Made by a program: the position numbers and the translations under genes
From: Leishmania mexicana MHOM/GT/2001/U1103
Lineage: Eukaryota > Euglenozoa > Kinetoplastea > Trypanosomatida > Trypanosomatidae
Length of the DNA: 64,000 bases
Assembly (NCBI RefSeq): GCF_000234665.1
Contig: NC_018329.1
Coordinates: 618,489-682,488 of the forward strand
Direction: 5' to 3'
Notes under the pieces: generated by a model
Database searches by the model: none
What the model was told of the DNA's origin: nothing
What the model saw: only the letters and a program-made list of their open reading frames with translations
Shown: positions 55,201 to 63,633 of the stretch, piece after piece
Layout: each line of letters begins with the position of its first letter
Position numbering within the stretch: position 1 is the stretch's first letter

Positions 55201-56999
55201 ACGCGGTGCAACTCACGGACGCAGCCTTTCCACGCCTCCAACAAAAGCGGCGCCTGCTTCTCGGCAGACGGTGCGGCACCGTCCGGCGCAGGCGTGAAAA
55301 AAACGCACGTGAGGAAGGCCGTGTACGGGACTATCAGCAGCGTCGTTTCGTCGTAGGTGCTGAGAACGAGCGTGAAAGCCATGGCCTGCTTGCGCAGCCC
55401 CAGCCAAGCCTCCTCGACCTCTGCGAGGCGGCTTGTGCCGTTGCCGCTAGTGTGACCGTCGACGCCCTCCTGCTGCTGTTGTTCTCCCTCGACATTGCCC
55501 TCTTCTTCCATACGCGGTGCCGCCGCGGCCGCCGCCACGGACATGCGTGCGTGCCGTACCATGCGCTGGCAGGCGACCCACCAGCGACTCATCAGCCGAA
55601 GAAGTCGCTCGCATACCTTGTAGGAGGTAAGGACCAGCAGAGGGGCCACATTGTAGTCTACCTTCGTTGGCGTTTCTGAGTGTTGCGGCTGTGCCCGCAG
55701 CGCCGGCGGGAGCTGCACGGCAGCATAGGTCATCGTACAGTCGTCCTCTCCCACCTCCGTGGCGTTGTCGTCGCCGTAGAACTGCATGTTGATGATGGCC
55801 TTCACAACATTGGCAGCGTAGCAAATGTGCGCTGCCGCCGCGGCCGCCGCCGCATCCGAGCTGGCCACGCCAGCAGCAGCATGCTCGGACTGCACGACCG
55901 CGGCCTGCACGAGACTTTGAAGCTGATCACTAAACTCTGAGTGCACCTTGCGCGTGAAACAGGGCAGGTATTCCTCCTGCTCTGACGGAACAAGCTGCAG
56001 CCCTGCCCCTTGCACGAAGGCACCGATGTAGCTCACAAGGCAGAGAGCAGGTGAAGGAATCGGCGAAGCTGATGTTGACACCAAGGCAACCCCGTCTTGC
56101 TCGGCAACACCATCATCAGCACGCTGCTGCTGTTGATAAGCAGCGCGCAGGTACAGCGGCAACATACCAGTGAGCCAGTCGCCGGTGTGAGTGCCTGTAG
56201 CGGCTACGGCGCGGCGATGCTGTCCGCGGCGGGACTTTGTCGCCTCTTCTTCCTCCACGTGTGGCGATGCCGCCGCCGCGCCAGCGGTCGCAAAGCTGAG
56301 AACATGAGTGAGAAGACTGTCCAGCAGCAGTGACAGAGCGCGTGCTACTGGCGCGGCATCTGCCGTCCCGGAGCTCCCCCGGCCTTGTAGATCTGCACTG
56401 CATCCTTCCGCATCGGCTACGGCGTTGCGTGTGCTTGCATCCGTCTCTGCGGCGCCGCGCGCGCCGTCTGTGAATCCTTGCAGGACTGCCTTGAAGAAAG
56501 CGAGGTAGATCTGCTGCTGGAGCGCACGCAGGTGGCGGGCCTGAGCGGCGTCGACGTGGGCGGCTGGCGTCACCTTGGCACCGCTTCTTGCCACCCCCGC
56601 CGCCGATGCCGGCGTCGTGTCATCGGCGGCCTGCTCTGCCTGCTCGGCGGCGCGCTCCTCCCAGGCCCGGGCCATGCACTTCCGCAGCTGCGTGAGAAGG
56701 GGCAGGAGGACGCCATCCCACTTCATATGTTGGTAGAGGTCGCAGGTGCTAACGCTCCTGTTGTGCTGGTACGCGCTGTCGGCACTGCCCTTCCTTGCGG
56801 GGTGCACTTCCCCGATCAGGGGCAGGAGATCATTCTTGTAGGCGAGAACATGATTCGCTGTCTGCTTGGCGATGGCGGAGAGGCAGCTGGCGGCGGCATC
56901 GTCGGCCGTGGCGTCGAGAGGCTCTGCCTCTTCAACAATGCTGCGGTGTGACCACCACCACGGCGCCACATCGCTCGAGGACGCTTGCCCGGCTTCCAT
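52287..56999 (-). CDS. Large protein of unknown function with Arg/Asp/Ser-rich C-terminal tail (1570 aa)
   Basis: The frame runs 1570 residues from MEAGQASSSDVAPWWWSHRS. Composition is protein-like and mainly helical, with long Ala/Gln/Ser/Glu inserts, which argues for a large alpha-solenoid. Examples are AYKNDLLPLIGEVH, RALQQQIYLAFFKAVLQGF, YTAFLTCVFFTPAPD, LVELYFPRHYRVFSSLDQAM and SVCCLRCVLQDIVLPYKKSF. The last ~60 residues are a charged RRKRGDRRENERR and KDRKRSRDDRG type tail, seen in nuclear RNA-processing and export proteins such as THO and cap-binding subunits. I could not match it to THOC2, CBP80 or any other named family, so the link is only a hint. Upstream frame includes retroposon sequence, so this Met is preferred. 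Confidence 0.78.
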   Translation of the reverse strand: MEAGQASSSDVAPWWWSHRSIVEEAEPLDATADDAAASCLSAIAKQTANHVLAYKNDLLPLIGEVHPARKGSADSAYQHNRSVSTCDLYQHMKWDGVLLPLLTQLRKCMARAWEERAAEQAEQAADDTTPASAAGVARSGAKVTPAAHVDAAQARHLRALQQQIYLAFFKAVLQGFTDGARGAAETDASTRNAVADAEGCSADLQGRGSSGTADAAPVARALSLLLDSLLTHVLSFATAGAAAASPHVEEEEATKSRRGQHRRAVAATGTHTGDWLTGMLPLYLRAAYQQQQRADDGVAEQDGVALVSTSASPIPSPALCLVSYIGAFVQGAGLQLVPSEQEEYLPCFTRKVHSEFSDQLQSLVQAAVVQSEHAAAGVASSDAAAAAAAAHICYAANVVKAIINMQFYGDDNATEVGEDDCTMTYAAVQLPPALRAQPQHSETPTKVDYNVAPLLVLTSYKVCERLLRLMSRWWVACQRMVRHARMSVAAAAAAPRMEEEGNVEGEQQQQEGVDGHTSGNGTSRLAEVEEAWLGLRKQAMAFTLVLSTYDETTLLIVPYTAFLTCVFFTPAPDGAAPSAEKQAPLLLEAWKGCVRELHRVTHATQDGGYALFTHTTCGARRQLRVHHRHARDCTFAAACFSRVMGCLSCSSTGAHVSGQAAAVGTDRQAHSTESHSLLPLAFAALQQPLSVMQDRVFQVLLRVNSVTLGVRVDAVVREKGGAGDPGATPDASTANLSTQPPSSATRVKALTEEPLSAVQLVELYFPRHYRVFSSLDQAMQNVLDRFQELAGDNTAGEETADGDVALMWASPSSLPATLASFFGAALDEACVTRMRNTGDEVATSELFMFFAAVFRTLPSTVLPRLRAALETFLGEGGRTLIEYLRHHIIDQQRHGLAAFFVPPLRAMALDYATAEDADVSLALTAKYPSGCAMAYAWELPRLYFWRAEDTPVAESAWHAHKAAQRYLCELVTAAPAAVSTSSAPFLAILQEAAAVANGRFAEPHESAKTASGLFWTRSLAIDVMTSVFFGMCRWCALQMNVSSLSLSAEAAATVIQHLYSPRPMSATLLSPHVVAHPFLLSLRDRVKVQPGSNVVDPAESEGAVASTESAEAVSSPGVAYPPPAQQQQQRSRSSSSHRWLSWFWACTYEEVDSAARVQTAAKRLLREFSVQCGSHAPTKTLLGIRAMVEQLKTESAPDTTVTVHELREAVRGDLRALLLLQQQRETSENEKATTVASTEDTKEATITATTTTSSADAAGAVLKPATLRDYLDQVHEALVQRARISPVDGAFSAATLGHLLHALSDVHLPITMSVQERQRMCQRFFFTLANSLAECTRTEALSSVCCLRCVLQDIVLPYKKSFLTEASAAGLYHRCFSDTEADAFRMVQHMCGDVIMAVQKIALRNGILDEWKIVLVLQHLGDPLSLVRSTVEKLRSTVEKLKARRRSAVMDVIAQQLAVVEKSAARTDCGVADDVHCLFTLHPRPSSSSSPAARAAEALTTASSAAAAPVERSSSGRRKRGDRRENERRSEKDRKRSRDDRGGGDGGEKPWQNPRKDSKRYRADFKRTRR

Positions 57000-58110
57000 G
57001 CTATCGCCTCTCGCTTGGCGTTTGGGGATGTGTTGAGGCTCTGTATGCGCGTGCGCGGCTTGTGCTGCCGTTTCTTTTAGAAGGTTCTCCGCTGTATCCG
57101 CCCCCGTCTGTGCTTGTGTGCGCTCTCCCTGCACGGGTGGGCGTGGGTCGCGCACATTTTGTGTGTAAGCGTGTGGTGTGAGAGACAGAGAGACAGACAG
57201 ATGCAAGGGTGACAGAGCGGTCACAATGAGGAGGTCTCCGCGAGACCCCAAGACGTTATCGCTATCGGCACACGTGGACACAATGCCTCTCCATCTCACC
57301 CGATATATGTGTGTGCATGCATCTTTACGCCCACTCCGTCCTCCCCGGATGACAAGGGTGTGGTGGGCACACACACACACACACACACACCTCTCAGTGC
57401 GTCGTATCTCAGGGCCCCGTGCGTCCCCCTCCTCCTCCTATTCCTGCTGAATGCCGAGCTACTGTTGGTGGTGACAGGGTCAAGCGCCTACGACGTGGTG
57501 GGGTGGGGGAGGGTGCAGGGCGGTTTACTGCTACGGGTGTCGGCAGTCAGGGCCCGGATGGCGTTGCGTCGGAGCGACCAACTACTGCGAACACGTCTGT
57601 GCCAACCACCTGATGGGCGAAGCGCCAGCGTGCGTCTAACGCTGCTTCGCACCACGAGATGCGCCCCCCCCATAGCAGGTCGTGTGGGGGGTCGAGTGGC
57701 ATTGAGCTCACGTTCTACGGCGGGGATATCGATGTGTTAAGTAGAACAAGGCGAACAGTTCCTCGCTTTCACACATGACCCTGCTTGAGTGCGTCAAGAC
57801 GCTCGCAGTGGCCCATTGAGTGCCCCCTCCTCCCTTCCACCGCCTGAAGCCTGTGGAGGGTGAGATAGGGTGGTGGTGGTGGTGGGGTGGGCGGGGATGC
57901 TGTGTGTGTAGGTGCCACTGCTAAGGGTGGCGCTGGTGTGTGTACTGCTGAAGGGGTACTGTATGACATTGTTAACACACACACAAACACGGGCACGGGC
58001 ACGTGAGCAGAAGGCGGTGAAGAGCGCGCACCACCACGTGTGGTCAGCTACGCAGCCTCAACCGACGGACAATCATGTGCATGAGGGCTTTCGCGTAGCC
58101 GGCGTTCGGC
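57000..58110. other. Spacer: 3' flank of the 313-aa mitochondrial gene and 5' flank of the 1570-aa gene
   Basis: Contains the inverted SIDER2-like copy at 57334-57661. The remainder (57662-58110) is GC-rich with GGT repeats near 57869-57891 and no gene seen. Confidence 0.7.
57334..57661 (+). mobile_element. SIDER2-like element, copy B of the inverted pair
   Basis: Near-identical reverse complement of 40093-40418, differing at a few positions and by about two dinucleotide units in its CA/TG run (57368-57391). It carries the same internal junction as copy A and lacks the same block relative to 2785-3168. Copies A and the longer element point along transcription, whereas this one is antisense to it. 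It lies in the 3' flank of the 313-aa mitochondrial gene, about 340 bp upstream of the 1570-aa gene start. Confidence 0.65.
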
Positions 58111-59052
58111 TCAGGGCTTCCGGGTTCTGTTCAACTGCTGCTGCAGCGACAGCGCCCGCCGGACCAGGAAGGAGTTGCTGTTACAGTCCTGTACGCGCAC
58201 CTCGAAGAACTGTGGGTACTTGAGCAGGAAGGCACATGGTCGGACGAGTGGGTAGCCCATGCACCGCATCTTGACATCGCGGGAGATATTAAGACTCGAG
58301 AACGCCACCCACTCATTGGGAATGTACGTCAGCACCTCCTCCAAGCGTTCCTTGAGTGTGGTGGTACTGTCAACGAAGCCGCTGCCTGCTCCTATGCGAG
58401 GCGACCCGCCAACCACGTTCGGATTGAGCATGGCCACCTCTATGGCTTTCTGCGGCCCCAGCCACTGCTCCAGCGCCGGCAACGGCTTCGCTCCTGGCGG
58501 AAGTCGCATAATGCGCATGTTGCTCTTGGCGAAGGCTGGAGGCATCACATGCAGCCTGGCAGAGCTCGACGTCTTCGTTTCGCCGAGGCGGCACACCAGG
58601 AAGTGGCTCGGGAGGTGCAAGAGGAGTTCCTCCAAGGGAAGACGATGTGCTACGAGAATCTTTCGGGAGGTGGGGCTCAGAGCACGAAACAGCTCCCCGA
58701 CTGGCATCGTGCGTGTGACGAGGGTTCTGAGCTCCACTATGACGGGCTCCAGTGATGGCGGGCCTTCTTTAGCGGGGCTCGGACTGCTGCTGCTGCTGCT
58801 GCCCGCCGTACGGCTTTTTTCTGATAGGGAAGGCGGCGTCCCGGGTAGGGTGGGGGACTGTCCAACAGCGCGCCGCTGATGAAGCAGCGGCGCGGGGAAC
58901 GGCGAGCCGGTGGTCGCGGCGGCGTTGCTTGATCGAAGGAACGTGAATGTCGCCGTCGCCGTGAAGATACGCATCGGGGGCGCCGCGTGTTGCGCTGCGG
59001 GGTGGGCGAGCACAGCGCGCCACAGGGGACAACACAGACGCATAGGCTTCAT
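58111..59052 (-). CDS. Mitochondrial-type protein with two copies of a short repeat domain
   Basis: A 313-residue protein starting MKPMRLCCPLWRAVLAHPAA, a presequence-like, acid-free N-terminus followed by a Ser/Pro-rich linker (50-100). Two related segments follow. One (106-155) runs through TRTMPVGELFRAL to LLLHLPSHFLVCR, the other (234-298) through LTYIPNEWVAFSSL to CAFLLKYPQFFEVRV. Each has a Met/Ile-Pro pair, then 34-38 residues later a leucine-rich FL-x4-FF-x-V strand. The same pattern is in the neighbouring RGG3-like protein. No named family is recognised. Presequence, neighbour and basic tail suggest mitochondrial RNA metabolism, which is inference. An ATG 15 codons upstream (59097) is also possible. 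Confidence 0.75.
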   Translation of the reverse strand: MKPMRLCCPLWRAVLAHPAAQHAAPPMRIFTATATFTFLRSSNAAATTGSPFPAPLLHQRRAVGQSPTLPGTPPSLSEKSRTAGSSSSSSPSPAKEGPPSLEPVIVELRTLVTRTMPVGELFRALSPTSRKILVAHRLPLEELLLHLPSHFLVCRLGETKTSSSARLHVMPPAFAKSNMRIMRLPPGAKPLPALEQWLGPQKAIEVAMLNPNVVGGSPRIGAGSGFVDSTTTLKERLEEVLTYIPNEWVAFSSLNISRDVKMRCMGYPLVRPCAFLLKYPQFFEVRVQDCNSNSFLVRRALSLQQQLNRTRKP

Positions 59053-60120
59053 TGCATGTATGTGTGTACCCTCAGCGGTGTTGCGTTTTTTCCACACGGT
59101 GAGTAGAGACGACGGTCAAAAGTCGAGCGCGGCTAAGTGGGAGAGTGGTGGAGGAGATATGTTGGGTGAGGTTAGAGAGACAGGGACGCAGGGGAGAGGG
59201 AGGGGTGGGGGTGCCGTTGCAGCGCAGACGAGAGATAGGATGGGGAGACACATGGGCAGCGACGTCAGCAACCCACGAAGCGAGCCGGCAGCCGCACCCG
59301 CATCCGCGAGCTGCAGTGCACACGTGAGGCGGGCGGAGAGGGGAGGAGGATGCGGACGTGTATCTCGCACATTGACAAGGTGCTGCTGCTGCTGCGGGTG
59401 GTGGTGGTGGTGGTGGTGGCATGCAGCCGAAACACCTACGCACACACAGACACACGTGCAGAGATGAGGAGGAGGGGGAGGGGGGCTGCGTTGAGGGATC
59501 GTTCTTATCTAGACGACAGGCGTGGGAGCGCCACAAAGGGTGCCGAGGCACACGCACACACGCACACACGCACACACAGGCACAGAGACGGAGACAGAGA
59601 TAGACACACCGTCACACGCACACACCACAGGTAATCATATGGAGGAGGCAGGCACGGCTGCAACCGCATATTGAGATGGATCGAGGATGTATACAGACAA
59701 GCACACACAAAGACGGGCACCACACACATATACACACATATACACACACACACAGTGATCAACACGGAAGCAAGCCTACCATCATCGACCTCGGAAGCTG
59801 CACCCCTCCGGAGGTGTGCAAGGACGGGAGTGTGTATATATATACATGTGTGTATGTGTGTGTGCTTGTGCGCACTGTGGTGCTGAGAGAGAAGGGAGGA
59901 GGAGGAGACTGGTGGAGGGAAGCAGCTGTCGAGGTGATGAAGGAGCACGCGCTTCGAAGCATACGGTAAGACAACGAAAAAGCAAAGAAAACACAAGAGG
60001 CGAGACAGGGTGGTTTGAGTGGCGCGCAGGCGGTGCACCACCAACATAAGCACCCGCCCACGCCACCCACCGAGACACGCGCGCACAGGTGAACGTACGA
60101 CTACACAAGCCGTGTTTCAT
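59053..60120. other. Spacer between the RGG3-like gene and the 313-aa gene
   Basis: No gene seen. Dense CA runs (59550-59580, 59720-59760) and a TG/TA stretch (59830-59868); frames through them are His-Thr or Cys-Val repeats. Confidence 0.65.
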
Positions 60121-61044
60121 CTAGCGAGTGCCGAAGGACTGATTGCGACTACCCATCGGCCCGCCTCGACGGGGTGCACCATCACCGCCTCCGCGACTTC
60201 CATTGCTGCCGCCGTATCCGCGGCGATCATCGCGCTGCGGTGGGGGACCGCGGCGCCCATCTCCTCCTCCATAGTATCCGCTGCCGCCCTCGTTGCGGTA
60301 CTGCTGCGGGGGAGGCCGTGAAGGCCCTGAGGACGATGGGGGACCCTGATGCCGGCGGTCGCCACCACCACGGCCGCCACGTCCGCGGTTGCTCCAAAAG
60401 CTGCCTCCCGGACGACGCTGCTGCTGCTGGCGGTCGGCGTCGTCGAGCCCCATCATCCGACGCATTGTTTTGCGCTGCGCATCGCGTGTGGCGTACTGCT
60501 GAATGACGATGGGGTTGCCAATCACGTAGAGGACGCCGTCCTCGGGGTTGTTGTGTAGAACAAAGAACTGCTTGCGTTGTTCGAGGAAGCCCCGCAGCCC
60601 ACCGTGCCGCTCGCTGAGCGCTTCTTGTATGTTCTCGTCAATGGCAGAGAAGAGGGACTTGATGGAGATAGCTCCCGTGGGCGGTATATGCTTGACCACT
60701 TCGGTCATCACAATCGAGTCGTCACGGAGGGCGGCGCGGGTTTCAGCGCTTAGCTCGCCGTCACCTGTGCTGTTCATCATCGCGCCTGGGACAGGGCCGG
60801 GCGGCGCTCGCGGGCTGCCGAAGCCGCCTGTGCCACGAGAACCCGCAGGCGGCCCAGAGCTACTGCCGCTTCCTCTACCACCGCCAGAGGAGCGGTTGTA
60901 GGACCGCGAGGACTGCCAGCGCATCGCACAAGCTGAGTAGCCTATCGTTGCTGATGCCGGCGCGCCTGCAGCGACCGCCATAGCGGCAGCGGCTGGTCCA
61001 CCGCTGCCGAACCCACCGCGGGACAGGATGGAAAAGGATCGCAT
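60121..61044 (-). CDS. Mitochondrial RGG-box RNA-binding protein, RGG3/MRB1820-like
   Basis: A 307-residue protein. The first ~45 residues (MRSFSILSRGGFG) are basic and hydrophobic, consistent with mitochondrial import, then a Gly/Ser/Pro linker. One folded domain lies at about 111-177: VVKHIPPTGAISIKSLFSAI, RHGGLRGFLEQRKQFFVLHN and GVLYVIGNPIV. The last 100 residues are an RGG/GG tail (GRGGRGGGDRR, DDRRGYGGSNGSR) that binds RNA and is a usual target for arginine methylation. T. brucei RGG3 (MRB1820) affects abundance of mitochondrial, mainly edited, mRNAs and associates with the MRB1 editing complex. I place this gene as its likely ortholog from architecture and remembered gene order. The adjacent downstream gene may share the folded domain. 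Confidence 0.75.
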   Translation of the reverse strand: MRSFSILSRGGFGSGGPAAAAMAVAAGAPASATIGYSACAMRWQSSRSYNRSSGGGRGSGSSSGPPAGSRGTGGFGSPRAPPGPVPGAMMNSTGDGELSAETRAALRDDSIVMTEVVKHIPPTGAISIKSLFSAIDENIQEALSERHGGLRGFLEQRKQFFVLHNNPEDGVLYVIGNPIVIQQYATRDAQRKTMRRMMGLDDADRQQQQRRPGGSFWSNRGRGGRGGGDRRHQGPPSSSGPSRPPPQQYRNEGGSGYYGGGDGRRGPPPQRDDRRGYGGSNGSRGGGDGAPRRGGPMGSRNQSFGTR

Positions 61045-63204
61045 GCTCACGCTCCCTCTGCAGTTGAGTCGGCAGGTAGCCGTTGCCTGTCTATCGGCGT
61101 GCGGGCGTGTGTGTCGACTCTTGTATGTGCGTGTGGCTATTCGAGTCTCTGTGATGTTTACGCACCCAGCCAAGCCACGGTGCCGCCCACTAGGGTGGTA
61201 TGTGGTTGAGCAACCTTCGCGGAGCAGAGGAGTGGGGTGGAGGATGGGGTGGGTGGAGGCACGGCAGGGCGCGTACTCGAGCACGGTCAACCATCAACCA
61301 AAGGGCAGCAACAACAACGGTCCTCACGTGATTTGAGAGGCGGGACGAAGCAGTGATACACGCACACACACGCTTACAGGCAGGCAGAGGCACACGACGG
61401 CCTCAGCCACCAAACTGCTGCACGAGAGGCGAAGGAAAGCCAAGCAAGCCAACAGGAGGGGGCCACGCGAACCCACGTCACCTCAAGCAGACTGAGGCGG
61501 GGGACATACACCCAAAGCTCACAATACGTTTGTGCGCATGTGCAGGCGAGGTGGTGGAGGGGGAGGGTGTTCAGAGACAATGACGCACGTGGCATGCATC
61601 CAGCATTGGGGAGAGAAAGAAGCCAGCAAAGCAGAGGAAGACGCATGGTTGGTGCAGGATGTGTGCGTGAGCATGTGGCCGGCAGGAAGGGGGGAGGGAG
61701 CAGACGGTGGACGCTGATGTAAGGAGAAGGGATGAGGGAGGCGGCGGGGAGAGGTCTCCAAGCGTCTCTTGAGCATGACCGCACACACACACATACACAC
61801 ACACGCACACGTGCGTTTCTCTCTCCATGGAGCGCATCACATTTTTGTTTTTCGAGTTCTGAGGCACACACGCGCGCAAGACAGAGAGGTACGCAGAGAC
61901 ATACATAATGTGCCGAAGAGGGAAAAACGTGAGGCAGTGAGGCAGAGGGGGGAGGGGAGGGGGGAGGGACAGCTCCTCCGCCAATCACCCCAACCACCTC
62001 CCCCAAAAGAAAAGAAAACCGAAACAAAGCGCAGCATGGAAAACGGGAGAAACGAGAACGGTAGGGCACATGGGTGACGGGGCAGAAGAGAGGGAGAGGG
62101 GTGGGGAAACAGGTGTGTTCATGTGTGCATGCAGGACCTGCTACTCGGTCCCGCGTACATATATATATATATACCTTTGTGTGTGAGTGTGGGAACATGT
62201 GCCCCCCCCCCCACTCGTCCGTAAGAGCGCGCCCGTGAGAGCCGCACACACACACACACACACACCACACCCGCACACGCACACATCGACAGTCCGGTAC
62301 AAGAACAGAGAGGCAAAGAGAAGTAGTGATGAGCCTGAATGATGCGAACGATGTCAAGAAGGGGTGTATGGGGGAGGGGAGGGGAGCTGGTGGCGGCCGG
62401 ATATATATATAAGACGGACTGGGGGTGGATGGGTGGGGGTTGAAGGGGACCTGCTTACCTTGTGTGCGTGTAACAGAACGAATGACGTCACATGCACGAC
62501 CCTTGCTCCCTTCCGATTCTTCCTCACGCTTTCACTCACATCCCCCTCCCCCACCACACACACCCCGAACCGCGCCCACACGTAGGTCTGTGCATATTTC
62601 CGACAGCGCCGGAGGGCAGGACAAGCAGCAACACACCGCACATAAAAAAAGGTTTAACTCCGTAACACACACACACACACACAGACGACTGTGAGAGACG
62701 ATGTACGAGAGTAAAGACGAGGGCGGTGATGGGTGAGGAAGAGGGTTCGGAAGAGGACGGAGTACCACCTGCCCTCCTGCAAGCGACAGTGGGCGCACAA
62801 AACGTCAAAAGCGGAGGAGAGAATGAAAAAGGCAGGAAAGGGCGAAGAACGAAGCGGTGAGCCGGTCAGCCCAACGGCGCGGGGTGCACAGACGGAGGGA
62901 TGGGGAAAAGAATACACGACCATAGAGTGGTGAGGGCCTGTGGCGTGATGTATGTGTGTGGGGGGGGGCGGGGGCGGGGCAGAGTCACCCCCCTCCCCCC
63001 ACACACACAGAAAGCAACAACAAGAAGAGAACACACAGAGGGAGGATAACTATGCGATGCACAAGGACGACTGTAATCAACCGTCTGCAGCGAAAGTGAG
63101 AGGGGAGGGGAGGGGGAGGGGAAAGAGCAGCCATCAATGCGGACTAATATGGGACTGAGTAGGTGAGTTGGGGGGAGGGAGGAAGGTAGTGGTACGGGGA
63201 GCTA
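61045..63204. other. Long spacer: 3' flank of the DUF1935 gene and 5' flank of the RGG3-like gene
   Basis: No gene seen in 2.2 kb. It has CA runs (61783-61810, 62248-62266, 62663-62682), TA runs (62158-62172, 62401-62411), a G/A-rich block near 61946-61969 and C/G homopolymers. The 327-codon frame at minus 61374-62357 is made of Cys/Val/Leu-Pro repeat translation and is rejected. Confidence 0.68.
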
Positions 63205-63633
63205 CTACTTCCGCCTCGACTGCTTGTGCTCGTACTTTTCCTTGGTCTTCTCCCACTGGAAGCGTTCCGTGAGGGGTATAGCCTCGATGGTGCTGGTGTA
63301 GCTGCCCGCCACACCTATAACGAAGTCTTGGGTCTCCTTCGGGTAGACGATGATCTCCACTAGCTTGTTGCCATTTTCCAGCTCCGACAAGGTAGCATTG
63401 TGCAGCGCCTCGATGTCGCTGTCACGGCTAAAGTAGTAGCGGATGTGGAACTCGTACTCGAGGGTGTCGTTGTAGAAGGCCCAGCGCTCACCGTCGTCGT
63501 ACAAAAGGCGGAAGAGGAGGCCGTTCTGCTTCTTCGGGAACATCTTTAGTGCCTTCAGCGGCTCCTCCGGTGGGCCGCCGTACTTCCACACGATATCGTC
63601 CTGCGCCGAGTACGTAGAGTAGCCGCAGCCCAT
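63205..63633 (-). CDS. Small acylated calpain-like (DUF1935) protein
   Basis: A 142-residue protein starting MGCGYSTYS. Gly2 followed by Cys3 and Ser6 is the classic signal for N-myristoylation and palmitoylation. Residues about 32-123 are a DUF1935 calpain-related domain: NGLLFRLLYDDGERWAFYND, YYFSRDSDIEALHNATLSEL, LVEIIVYPKETQDFVIGV and YTSTIEAIPLTE. It lacks the calpain protease core, as in the small kinetoplastid calpain-related and SMP proteins. Dual-acylated family members such as SMP-1 sit at the flagellar membrane; the same location is expected but not shown. The tail is basic (KYEHKQSRRK). The acylation signal fixes the start: upstream frame would bury it. Confidence 0.88.
   Translation of the reverse strand: MGCGYSTYSAQDDIVWKYGGPPEEPLKALKMFPKKQNGLLFRLLYDDGERWAFYNDTLEYEFHIRYYFSRDSDIEALHNATLSELENGNKLVEIIVYPKETQDFVIGVAGSYTSTIEAIPLTERFQWEKTKEKYEHKQSRRK

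Noticed and set aside
57334..57661. Inverted copy as a transposase-bearing insertion element
   Set aside because: No open frame of transposase or reverse transcriptase and no terminal inverted repeats; it fits a degenerate non-coding retroposon.
61374..62357. Minus-strand frame of 327 codons
   Set aside because: Made of Cys-Val and Leu/Pro-rich repeat translation across CA, TA and homopolymer runs; other frames there are equally open.
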